NCBI RefSeq assembly: GCF_001280085.1
Contig: NZ_LGED01000079.1
Location: forward strand, 1-64,000
Origin: Saccharothrix sp. NRRL B-16348
GTDB taxonomy: Bacteria; Actinomycetota; Actinomycetes; Mycobacteriales; Pseudonocardiaceae
DNA: 64,000 bases
Direction: 5' to 3'
Shown here: in pieces, positions 42,974 to 51,502 of the stretch
Layout of the letters: each line of letters opens with the position of its first letter
Numbering within the stretch: the first letter of the stretch is position 1
The notes under the pieces: generated by a model
Databases searched by the model: none
Told to the model about the DNA's origin: nothing
The model's input: the letters and a program-made list of their open reading frames with translations, nothing else
Program-made: the position numbers and the translations under genes

Positions 42974-43035
42974 GAGACGAACCCGTGGTCGCCTGCCGCG
43001 GTGGGCATCGTGCGGGCGGTTGGTGGTCGGTGCAT
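42970..43035 (-). CDS. Possible 21-aa leader peptide coupled to the SGNH gene
   Basis: ATG 43035 follows TCGGAGGCCCACC. The frame reads MHRPPTARTMPTAAGDHGF and VS, then TGA overlapping the GTG start of the hydrolase. The ribosome site is stronger than any directly before the hydrolase, so translation of this peptide may deliver ribosomes to it. There is no recognised attenuation motif such as a run of one amino acid. Confidence 0.4.
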   Translation of the reverse strand: MHRPPTARTMPTAAGDHGFVS

Positions 43036-43107
43036 GGTGGGCCTCCGAGTCAGTGATCACGCGGATCGTTGGTGGGGCGAATCGGGTACGGATGTGGTTA
43101 CTCGGAT

Positions 43108-43144
43108 CGGCCGGGCCGGACGCGATCGGCGTCCGGCCCGGCCG
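43108..43144 (-). terminator. Strong hairpin terminator of the M23 peptidase gene
   Basis: CGGCCGGGCCGGACGC (43108-43123) and GCGTCCGGCCCGGCCG (43129-43144) form a perfect 16-bp stem with a 5-base loop, 9 bp past the stop codon of the peptidase gene. No T run follows, which is usual for actinomycete terminators. Confidence 0.8.
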
Positions 43145-43153
43145 CTTGATCTT

Positions 43154-44479
43154 CTAGTTCACGGCGAGGTCGAAGCCGGTCCAGCCGCTTCCGATGGGGG
43201 TGGCTTGGCTGAATGTGCCGGTGCCGGTGCCGAGCCATTGCCAGAGTGTGTTGTCGGAGGTGCGGATGGCGACGAGGTCTGCTTTGGTGTCGCCGTTGAT
43301 GTCCATTGAGACCATTTGGCGGAATGCGTTCCAGCCGGTTCCGACTTTGACGGCGGTGGCGTAGGTGCCGTTGTTGCGTTTCCAGAAGTAGAGTTCTCCG
43401 AGGCTGTTGGTGGCCCAGATGTCGCCGTCGCGGTCGCCGTCGGCGTCGGCGGCGGTGTGCCTGAGGAGGCTTGCCCAGCCTGAGCTGACGAGTGTTCGGG
43501 AGCTGAAGGCGCCGGCGCCTCGGCCTGTGTAGAGGTACATGTTTCCGCCGTCTCGGGCGAGGATGTCGGCTTTGTCGTCGCCGTTGACGTCGGTGAACGA
43601 GATCCATTCCATGGCGGACCAGCCGGGGCCTACTTCGTGTGATGCGGCGAAGGTGCCGTCGGTGCGGTTGTGCCAGTAGTAGAGGGTGTCGCCGCTGACC
43701 GCCCACAGGTCTGCCCAGCCGTCGGCGTTGGAGTCGTTGACCGCGATCCGGGAGAAGTCGCCCCAGCCGGGACCGTGGCGCAGGGCCGCGGTGAAACCGC
43801 CTCCGCTCTTGCCGCGGTAGAACCACGCGACCCCGGCGGGGTCGACACCGATCGCGTCATCGAACCCGTCCCCGTTGACGCTCCTGCTCGGGCGGTTCAC
43901 CGAAGCGGCGCAGTTCTGGCTCACGTAGGTTTCGATGCCGGTGGCGTAGTCGAACGGATCGCCGTGGAAAGAAGCGGGCTTGATGGTGCCGTTGTAGCGG
44001 TACTCGAAGTGCAGGTGGGCGCTGATCCCGGAGCTGTTGCCGTCGGTGTTGCCGAGCGTGCCGATCTCCTCGCCCTGGCTCACCACGTCGCCGTCGTGCG
44101 CGCTCTTGCTGTTGAGGTGGGCGTACAACGTTGTGTAGCCGCCACCGTGGTCGATCTCCAGGAAGTACCCGTAATCCGATGACTCGCCGCCCTCCCGGAC
44201 GACGGTCCCGGCAGCCGCCGCGTGGATGGGCTCGCCGAGGTCCTCGTTCCCCGAGGTGCCGCTCTTGTTGAAGTCGATCTCATAGCTGACGTGCGCGCTG
44301 CTGCCTTTGGAGTTTCCGACCCAGGAGGTCTCGCAGAAGAACGGCAGTTCGAGCGCGGGCGCCGCGACGATCTGCGCGGTCGCCTCGGTGGCCTGTGCCA
44401 AGGGCATCAGCGCAGTTGCCACGACGGCAACGGCGACGCCCGTCGCCGTGCCGATTCTTTTGAACTGAGATGTACGCAT
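43154..44479 (-). CDS. Secreted M23 (LytM) metallopeptidase with FG-GAP/VCBS repeats
   Basis: 441 residues from ATG 44479 (MRTSQFKRIGTATGVAVAVV), preceded by GGACGGATCTTTCT. A Sec signal peptide covers about residues 1-35. The LytM domain (about 55-165) has zinc-site residues H63 and D69 in SAHVSYEIDF and HLH (155-157) in GISAHLHFEYR, so it looks active. The C-terminal half is FG-GAP/VCBS-type repeats with calcium-loop motifs: VNGDGFDDAIG, DSNADGWADLW, DVNGDDKADIL, DADGDRDGDIW and DINGDTKADLV. These form a beta propeller for binding. It probably cleaves peptidoglycan cross-links or peptides outside the cell. It is transcribed alone. Confidence 0.88.
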   Translation of the reverse strand: MRTSQFKRIGTATGVAVAVVATALMPLAQATEATAQIVAAPALELPFFCETSWVGNSKGSSAHVSYEIDFNKSGTSGNEDLGEPIHAAAAGTVVREGGESSDYGYFLEIDHGGGYTTLYAHLNSKSAHDGDVVSQGEEIGTLGNTDGNSSGISAHLHFEYRYNGTIKPASFHGDPFDYATGIETYVSQNCAASVNRPSRSVNGDGFDDAIGVDPAGVAWFYRGKSGGGFTAALRHGPGWGDFSRIAVNDSNADGWADLWAVSGDTLYYWHNRTDGTFAASHEVGPGWSAMEWISFTDVNGDDKADILARDGGNMYLYTGRGAGAFSSRTLVSSGWASLLRHTAADADGDRDGDIWATNSLGELYFWKRNNGTYATAVKVGTGWNAFRQMVSMDINGDTKADLVAIRTSDNTLWQWLGTGTGTFSQATPIGSGWTGFDLAVN

Positions 44480-44694
44480 AGAAAGATCCGTCCTGCCATG
44501 GTGCTGGTTCATGTCGGTCGCCGGAGGTGAGCAAAGACAGCCGGTCACTCGCGCCGAGAATCGCGAGCGTTCGCCGCCCCCCATGAGCGTCGCCGCCGTT
44601 GTCCGGCAGGCATCAACTCAACCCCGTGGCGGCCTCGCGCTGGAAAGGATTTGAACCAGTTCGAATCCACCGCCCGACTGCTACCGTGGGCGAG

Positions 44695-45678
44695 GTGCTG
44701 ACACTGCGTGTAAATGCCGACACGGTCTCCAGGACTCGGTTATCGCCGTCCCCGGCATCGGAAGCCATGGCGTGGCTGAAGCTCACCGCCGCGTCGGGAC
44801 GGCACCCGGTGTTCGGTGATCCCGGACCGCTCGCCCGCGCGTCGCTCACGCACCCGGACGTCGCCCTGCTCGCAGACCTGTTGCCGCGCAACGGCGACAC
44901 CTACATCCCCGATCTGCTCACCCCGCAGCCGGGTTCGGCCTCGCAGCGCCGTGAACTGATCGAGGAGCAGATCGCGCAGATCGAGGCGGTAGCGCAGGGC
45001 GAACTCGAAACGCAGGTGTTCACCCACACCAGGACTCACTGGAACAGGCCGCTGCGGGCCACGACCCGCCGGATCGCGGAGTCCGGGCGGATGCAGCGAC
45101 GTCTCGCCAACGGTGTCGCCCGGTTCTGGCGGGACGCCCTCTCCGACGGCTGGCCGGCGCTGCGCTCGATCACCGACCAGGACGTCGCCCATCGAGCGAC
45201 GGCCATGGCCACCCACGGCATCGGCCGGATGCTCGGAGCGCTCCACCCCGACATCGAGTGGACGGGCGACGCCATCACCGTCCACACGTCGTTCAACGGC
45301 GAGATCGACGTCACCGGCCGGGACCTGGTCCTCGCCCCCAGTGTGCTCAACTGGCCCGACGTCATCATCCAGGTCGACACACCCGGGCAGTTCGTCCTCT
45401 ACTACCCGGCCCAACGGGTCGGAGCCGGTCAGGACCAAAGGTCCGGGAGCATCGCGCACGTTGTCGGCAACGCCCGAGCGGCTCTGCTGGCAGACCTCGA
45501 CACCGCCCGGTCCACCGCGGAACTCGCCACCCGGACCGGATACGCCCCCGGCACCGTCTCCTACCACCTCAGCGCACTGCACCGCGCCCGCCTCGTCACC
45601 AAGGTCAGGGCCGGGCGCTACGTGTTGTACCAGCGGACCGAACACGCGACGGGTCTACTGGACGTCACCCGCGATTGA
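44695..45678 (+). CDS. ArsR-type winged-helix regulator with DUF5937-like sensor domain
   Basis: 327 residues if GTG 44695 (VLTLRVNADTVSRTRL) is the start. This is preferred because homologues that I recall begin at this motif; an ATG 32 codons upstream adds unlike sequence. The N-terminal 230 residues form the sensor-like domain. The C-terminal winged helix reads TARSTAELATRTGYAPGTVS, YHLSALHRARLV, VRAGRYVLYQRT. Typical for actinobacteria are one-component repressors of this length. The target is unknown; the divergent peptidase is a candidate. Confidence 0.8.
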   Translation: MLTLRVNADTVSRTRLSPSPASEAMAWLKLTAASGRHPVFGDPGPLARASLTHPDVALLADLLPRNGDTYIPDLLTPQPGSASQRRELIEEQIAQIEAVAQGELETQVFTHTRTHWNRPLRATTRRIAESGRMQRRLANGVARFWRDALSDGWPALRSITDQDVAHRATAMATHGIGRMLGALHPDIEWTGDAITVHTSFNGEIDVTGRDLVLAPSVLNWPDVIIQVDTPGQFVLYYPAQRVGAGQDQRSGSIAHVVGNARAALLADLDTARSTAELATRTGYAPGTVSYHLSALHRARLVTKVRAGRYVLYQRTEHATGLLDVTRD

Positions 45679-45690
45679 CGATTCCTGACC

Positions 45691-45750
45691 CTGTGCCTGC
45701 CGAAACCTCATCCATGCAGGTGAGAAGCGTGAGCAGGACAAAGGCTTGCC
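45691..45750 (+). repeat. Solo IS-B-type terminus
   Basis: CTGTGCCTGCCGAAACC followed by TCATCCATGCAGGTGAGAAG and CGTGAGCAGGACAAAGG matches the segment at 2329-2390 over about 60 bp and the IS-B termini over about 35 bp. No transposase is attached. From here to the LAL gene (45751-46058) I see no gene. Confidence 0.55.
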
Positions 45751-46058
45751 GCATGGCGCTCGCATTCTCGTCTGACGGCGGTCGAATGGCCGCGCCGGTC
45801 CTGGTTGCGAGTCCCCGGATGTGAAGCGCACCACCTCCTCGAACCACAAGGCCGTGGATTCTTCGAGCTGGTGTTCAAATACTCCCCGCAGGCACTGGAG
45901 CCCTCGCTGTCCCCGGAGCGACGCGCGGGCCGTTGTGCGGATCGCGTCTCCTACCCGACCTCCCGGTCGACTTGTGGGACTCGTGCAGGGCTCGGCCGGT
46001 CGGGCGGGGTCGTGGCGCTTGCCGGCAGCGGGGAGTCACACGGAAGAGAGAGCGCGGC

Positions 46059-48809
46059 ATGCAACGACGGGCGCTGCTGGGTCGCGAGATGGAGCGCCGC
46101 GCGCTGGCCGCCCTGGTCGAGCAGGCCGCCTCCGGGTCGGGCGGCGCGGTGATCGTGCTCGGCGCCCCCGGGATCGGCAAGTCGGCGCTGGTCGCCGAGG
46201 CGGCGGCGCTGGCCGCAGGCCGCGGGACGCGGGTGCTCACGGCGGTGGGGGTGGAGTCGGAGGAGGACGTGGCCTGCGCCGGCTTGCACCAGTTGGTCCA
46301 CCAGTTGCGGGACGGGATCGACGACCTGCCCGGACCGCAACGCGCCGCGCTGCGTGCGGCTGTCGGACTCGTCGACGAGGCCGTGCCCGACCTCTACCTC
46401 GTCGGCCTGGCCGCGTTGACCCTGTTGTCGGACGCGGCGGTGAAGGCGCCGCTGCTGGTGGTCATCGAGGACGCGCATTGGATGGACCGGGCCAGCCTGG
46501 ACGTGCTCGGGTTCGTCGCGCGGCGGATCGAGTCCGACCCCCTCGCACTGGTCGCCGTGACCCGTGGTCTGGACGACCGGCTCGGCGGTGCCGGGCTGCC
46601 TGTGCTGCACCTGAACCCGCTGACGGACGAGGTGTCGGGCGAGCTGCTGGACGCGGTGGCCCCAGGCCTGGGGCAGCAGGTCCGGCGGCGGCTGCTGGAG
46701 GAGGCGGCCGGGAACCCGCTGGCGTTGACCGAGCTGCCGGTCGCGCTGCGGTCGGTCGGTGGGGCGTACGCGCTCACGCCGGGGATGCTGCCGTTGACCG
46801 AGCGGTTGGAGCGGACCTTCACGGCCCGGGTCTCCCGGCTTCCGGCCGACACGCGGGCGGTCCTCCTCCTCGTGGCCCTCAACGGTGACGGCACGATGGA
46901 CGAGTGCCTTGCCGCCGCTGCCCGGATGCTCGGGACGGCGGTCGACGTCGCCACCCTCGGGCCGGCGGTCGACGCCGGCCTGCTGGAGCCCTGGGGGATG
47001 GTCTTGCGCCACCCGCTCGTCCGCTCGGCGATGCACCACGCGGCGACCGCCGCGGAACGACAGGCCGCGCACGCGGCTCTCGCCTCCCAGCTGCAGGGGC
47101 AGCCCGACCGGCAGGCGTGGCACCGCGCCGCCGCCACCGCCGGTCCCGACGAACACGCCGCGCGGGACCTGGACTCCACCGCCGACAGGGCCTTGCGACG
47201 CGGCGGTGTCGCCGCGGCCCTGGCCGCGCTGCGGCGGGCGGCGGAGTTGACCGCGGATCCCTCCGCTCGTGCGGACCGGCTGCTTCGCGCGGCCGAGCTC
47301 GCCCTGGAGTCGGGCCAGTGCGACGCCGCGGCGCACCTGCTGGCCCGGGCACGCTCGCTGGAGCTCTCGGTCCGGGACCAGGGCCGTGCGGCCTGGGTCG
47401 GAATCGCCCTGGTCGAGGGGGCGGCACGGGGCGAGGGCACCGCGACCGCCGAGCTGGCCGAGCTGGCCGTCGAGGTCGCCGCCGGTGGCGAGCCCGTGCT
47501 GGGACTGCGCATGCTGTGGGGCGCGGTTCTGCACTGCTTCTGGGGAGAACCGGGGCCGGCCGCCCGTCGGCGGGTCGCCGCGGCTGCCGACCGGATGCCG
47601 GTGGACGCGGGCAACGCCGACCTGGTGGCTCTGCGGGCGTACTGCGCGCCGGTCGAGCGCGGACGTGCCGTCCTCGAGTCCCTGGCCGGTCAGCTGGAGC
47701 GTTCGTCCGAGGACCCCGAGGGCGACCAGCTCCTGGGCAGTGCCGCGGTGACGGTGGGTGCTCCTGCCCTGGCGAGCCGGCTGGCGGGCAGGTCGCTGGA
47801 CGCCCTGCGGGCACAGGGCCGGCTGTCGATGCTGGCCAGGGCCCTCTGCGTCCAGGCGGGCAGCGCGGCACGGCTCGGTGACGTGCGCGCCGCCCACCTC
47901 GCCGCCGAAGAGGCCGCCGGGCTGGCTCGCGAGACCGGTCAGCCCTTGGTGCACGCGATGGTGCACGCCATCCGTGCACAGCTCGCCGCCGTCTGCGGTG
48001 ATCCGAGGGCGGAGGCGTGGGCAGCGGAGGCGGAGCGCACCGCCCTTCCCGGCGGCGCGCGCCCGGTGCTGGCGATCGTGCAGATGGCCCGCGGGCAGGC
48101 AGCCCTGTGCCAGGGGCGCTACAGCGACGCCTTCGGGCACCTGCACCGCGTCTTCGAGCCGGCCGACCCCGCTTTCCACCCCTGGCTGCGCTTCTACGGG
48201 GTCGCCGAACTGGTCGAGGCGGCCGTGCGCAGCGAGTCCACCGAAGCGGCCCGGGAGGTGCTGCGGGAGCTGACCCCACTGGAAGAGCCGACCCCGTCAC
48301 CCGCCCTGCTCTGCGGGCTGCGCCTCGCCCGCGCCCTGCTCAGCCCGCCGGACGCCGCCGAGCAGCTCTACCGGGCGGCCCTCGACGCCGTTCCCGTCGA
48401 CTGGCCGTTCGAGCGGGCACGGGTGCACCTCGCCCTGGGCGCGTGGCTGCGGCGGCACCGGAGGCCCGCGGAGTCCCGCGTCGTCCTGCAGGCCGCGTGC
48501 GAGGTCTTCGATGCGCTGGGCGCGTCGGCCTGGGCGGAGCGGGCACGCCAGGAGCTGCGCGCGGCGGGCGCGTCCTCCCCTCGCCAGGACCCGGCCGCCG
48601 TCGACCGGCTCACCTCGACCGAGCTGCACGTCGCCCAGCTCGCCGCGCAGGGGCTGACGAACCGGGAGATCGGCGAGCGGCTGTACGTTTCGCCCAGGAC
48701 GGTGAGCACCCACCTCCAGCGGATGTTCCCCAAGCTGGGCGTGACGTCGCGCGGCGAGCTCGCCGCGGTGCTGCGCGGCACGATGACGTACGCCGAAGAC
48801 GTCGTCTGA
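46059..48809 (+). CDS. LAL-type LuxR-family regulator (AAA ATPase plus C-terminal HTH)
   Basis: 916 residues from ATG 46059 (MQRRALLGREMERRALAALV) after GGAAGAGAGAG. The N-terminal AAA_16 ATPase has Walker A GAPGIGKSA (about 35-43) and Walker B PLLVVIEDAHWMD. A long helical TPR-like middle follows, and the C-terminal LuxR helix-turn-helix (about 850-905) reads STELHVAQLAAQGLTNREIG, YVSPRTVSTHLQRMFPKLGV. Large ATP-binding LuxR regulators activate local metabolic or biosynthetic operons. Two alpha/beta hydrolase genes follow in the same direction (gap 78 bp) and are the likely targets. Confidence 0.9.
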   Translation: MQRRALLGREMERRALAALVEQAASGSGGAVIVLGAPGIGKSALVAEAAALAAGRGTRVLTAVGVESEEDVACAGLHQLVHQLRDGIDDLPGPQRAALRAAVGLVDEAVPDLYLVGLAALTLLSDAAVKAPLLVVIEDAHWMDRASLDVLGFVARRIESDPLALVAVTRGLDDRLGGAGLPVLHLNPLTDEVSGELLDAVAPGLGQQVRRRLLEEAAGNPLALTELPVALRSVGGAYALTPGMLPLTERLERTFTARVSRLPADTRAVLLLVALNGDGTMDECLAAAARMLGTAVDVATLGPAVDAGLLEPWGMVLRHPLVRSAMHHAATAAERQAAHAALASQLQGQPDRQAWHRAAATAGPDEHAARDLDSTADRALRRGGVAAALAALRRAAELTADPSARADRLLRAAELALESGQCDAAAHLLARARSLELSVRDQGRAAWVGIALVEGAARGEGTATAELAELAVEVAAGGEPVLGLRMLWGAVLHCFWGEPGPAARRRVAAAADRMPVDAGNADLVALRAYCAPVERGRAVLESLAGQLERSSEDPEGDQLLGSAAVTVGAPALASRLAGRSLDALRAQGRLSMLARALCVQAGSAARLGDVRAAHLAAEEAAGLARETGQPLVHAMVHAIRAQLAAVCGDPRAEAWAAEAERTALPGGARPVLAIVQMARGQAALCQGRYSDAFGHLHRVFEPADPAFHPWLRFYGVAELVEAAVRSESTEAAREVLRELTPLEEPTPSPALLCGLRLARALLSPPDAAEQLYRAALDAVPVDWPFERARVHLALGAWLRRHRRPAESRVVLQAACEVFDALGASAWAERARQELRAAGASSPRQDPAAVDRLTSTELHVAQLAAQGLTNREIGERLYVSPRTVSTHLQRMFPKLGVTSRGELAAVLRGTMTYAEDVV

Positions 48810-48839
48810 CGGACGCGGCCGGCCCTGCGTCCTCCTTAG

Positions 48840-49721
<882 letters not shown>

Positions 49722-49730
49722 GAACCGGAC

Positions 49731-50549
49731 ATGCACAGACTCACGCACCGCGTCACCGCACGCGTCACCGCTCTGCTGGCCGTGATCGCCGCTACCGCCG
49801 GGCTCGCCCTGCTCGACATGTCGGACGCGGCGGCCTCACACCCGGCAACCGGGCAGAAGCCCACGATCGTCCTGGTCCACGGCGCCTTCGCGGACGGTGC
49901 GAGCTGGAACCCCGTCATCGAGCGGCTGCAGCGACGAGGCTTCACCGCCGTCGCCGTGGCGAACCCCCTGCGCGGAGTCGCCTCCGACGCCGAGGCCCTC
50001 GACGCGCGTCTCGCTGCCATCGACGGGCCCGTGGTGCTCGTCGGCCACTCCTACGGTGGTGCCGTCATGACCAACGTGAAGGCACGTTCCCCGAAGGTGA
50101 AGGCGCTGGTGTACGTCGCCGCCTTCGCCCCCGCCGAGGGTGAGGCCGCGGCCCGGCTCGCCGCGAAGTACCCCGGCAGCACGCTGGGGGAGACGCTGGC
50201 ACCGGTCTCGCTGCCCGACGGCTCGACGGACCTCTACATCAAGCCTTCGGTCTTCCGGCAGCAGTTCGCGGCCGACGTCCCGGCGCGGGAGACCGCCCTC
50301 ATGGCCAGTGCCCAGCGCCCCATCCGCGACGCCGCCCTGAACGAGGCGTCCGGCACACCCGCCTGGGCGAGCATCCCCTCGTGGTTCCTGCTGGCCGGCG
50401 CCGACAAGAACATCCCTCTGCAGGCGCAGAAGTTCATGGCCGACCGGGCCGGCTCACGCGCCACCGTGACCGTCGAGGGTGCCTCGCACGCCGTGGCGGT
50501 CTCGCGTCCGAACGAGGTCGCCGAGCTCATCTTCCGCGCCTCGAGCTGA
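49731..50549 (+). CDS. Secreted alpha/beta hydrolase
   Basis: 272 residues. The N-terminal signal peptide reads VTALLAVIAATAGLALLD and ends near SDAAAS. The hydrolase fold has TIVLVHGAFADGASWNPVIE, the nucleophile elbow VVLVGHSYGGAV (Ser), acid around LLAGADKNIP and catalytic His in VEGASHAVAVSRP. It resembles the AB-hydrolase_6 group with esterase-like annotation. It is co-transcribed with the preceding hydrolase and ends before a strong hairpin. Confidence 0.87.
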   Translation: MHRLTHRVTARVTALLAVIAATAGLALLDMSDAAASHPATGQKPTIVLVHGAFADGASWNPVIERLQRRGFTAVAVANPLRGVASDAEALDARLAAIDGPVVLVGHSYGGAVMTNVKARSPKVKALVYVAAFAPAEGEAAARLAAKYPGSTLGETLAPVSLPDGSTDLYIKPSVFRQQFAADVPARETALMASAQRPIRDAALNEASGTPAWASIPSWFLLAGADKNIPLQAQKFMADRAGSRATVTVEGASHAVAVSRPNEVAELIFRASS

Positions 50550-50559
50550 CGCCTCCACC

Positions 50560-50589
50560 GGCCCCGCGAGCAGAGGCTCTCGCGGGGCC
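50560..50589 (+). terminator. Hairpin terminator after the hydrolase pair
   Basis: GGCCCCGCGAG (50560-50570) and CTCGCGGGGCC (50579-50589) form a perfect 11-bp stem with an 8-base loop, 10 bp after the stop codon. No T run follows. Confidence 0.8.
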
Positions 50590-50779
50590 AGGGCGGCTGC
50601 CAAGCCGCAGCGACGCTGCTGCGGCCCGCTGGAGGGCCGGCGGTGATCGCTCGACTGCGGCCAACGGGCGCTCAGGCCGCGTGCGGCTCACAACCCCTCT
50701 CCACGTCGCTCCCCGCGGAATGACCGTCGTCATCCGGACGAGGTGGGCGACGCCCCTGCCGTTCCGATGAAGGAAAGTC

Positions 50780-51403
50780 ATGCGCTTCCGCCCTTCGACC
50801 GTGCTGTCCCGGATCATCGAGAGCACGCTCGCCCTGCTCGGCGTCCCCATCTTCTTCGCGGACGTGGACGACACCAGATGGATCGCCTTGTGGGACCTCA
50901 TCGCCATCGTCTACCTCGCGATCCGCGTCATCCGCCTCAGTCGCGGCAAGCGGGCGGGCGACGACCGGGGCGCGTGGGTCAAGAGCGCGCTGGGCCGCCG
51001 CAGCGGCACCCTGTTCACCCTGCTCACCAGCCTCGTCGGGATCACGTCCGGCCTGACCATCGCCCTCATCGAGGAAGGCGCTCAAGCGGCGCTGCTCGGC
51101 AAGACCGTGGGTGTGCTCGCCGTGCTGCTGGCGTGGGCGATCCTGCACTTCGGCTACGCCGACCGCTACGCGCAGGCCTACTACAGCGCCCTGCCCGAGA
51201 AGCTGTTGGTGTTCCCCGGCACCGAGCACCCGACGTTCATCGACTTCGCGTACTTCTCGTTCACCGTCGGCACCACGTTCGCGGTCTCCGACGTCGAGTC
51301 ACGCACCTCCGGAATCCGGCTGCGGATCCTCGCGCACGGCGTGCTCTCGTTCATCTACAACACGGCGATGCTCGGCATCGCCATCGGCGTGCTCAGCGGC
51401 TGA
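50780..51403 (+). CDS. DUF1345-family membrane protein
   Basis: 207 residues with about five hydrophobic segments: ESTLALLGVPIFF, IALWDLIAIVYLAIRV, LFTLLTSLVGITSGLTIAL, KTVGVLAVLLAWAILHFGYA and the C-terminal NTAMLGIAIGVLSG. The conserved core HFGYADRYAQAYY, HPTFIDFAYFSFTVGTTF and SDVESRT is typical of DUF1345 proteins, whose function is unknown. It is monocistronic. Confidence 0.85.
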   Translation: MRFRPSTVLSRIIESTLALLGVPIFFADVDDTRWIALWDLIAIVYLAIRVIRLSRGKRAGDDRGAWVKSALGRRSGTLFTLLTSLVGITSGLTIALIEEGAQAALLGKTVGVLAVLLAWAILHFGYADRYAQAYYSALPEKLLVFPGTEHPTFIDFAYFSFTVGTTFAVSDVESRTSGIRLRILAHGVLSFIYNTAMLGIAIGVLSG

Positions 51404-51502
51404 CACCGAGTGGCGAGGAGAGTCTCACCGCACGTCGCCGACGTAGATGAACTCACGCAACTCGTTCTGCAGCAGTGAGTCGGTGGCTTTCGTTGCTACG
51501 CT

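Noticed and set aside
45951..48179. 742-codon open frame on the reverse strand
   Set aside because: Shadow of the LAL regulator gene. Its product is Gln/Arg/Gly-rich without domains, while the forward frame has AAA and LuxR motifs.
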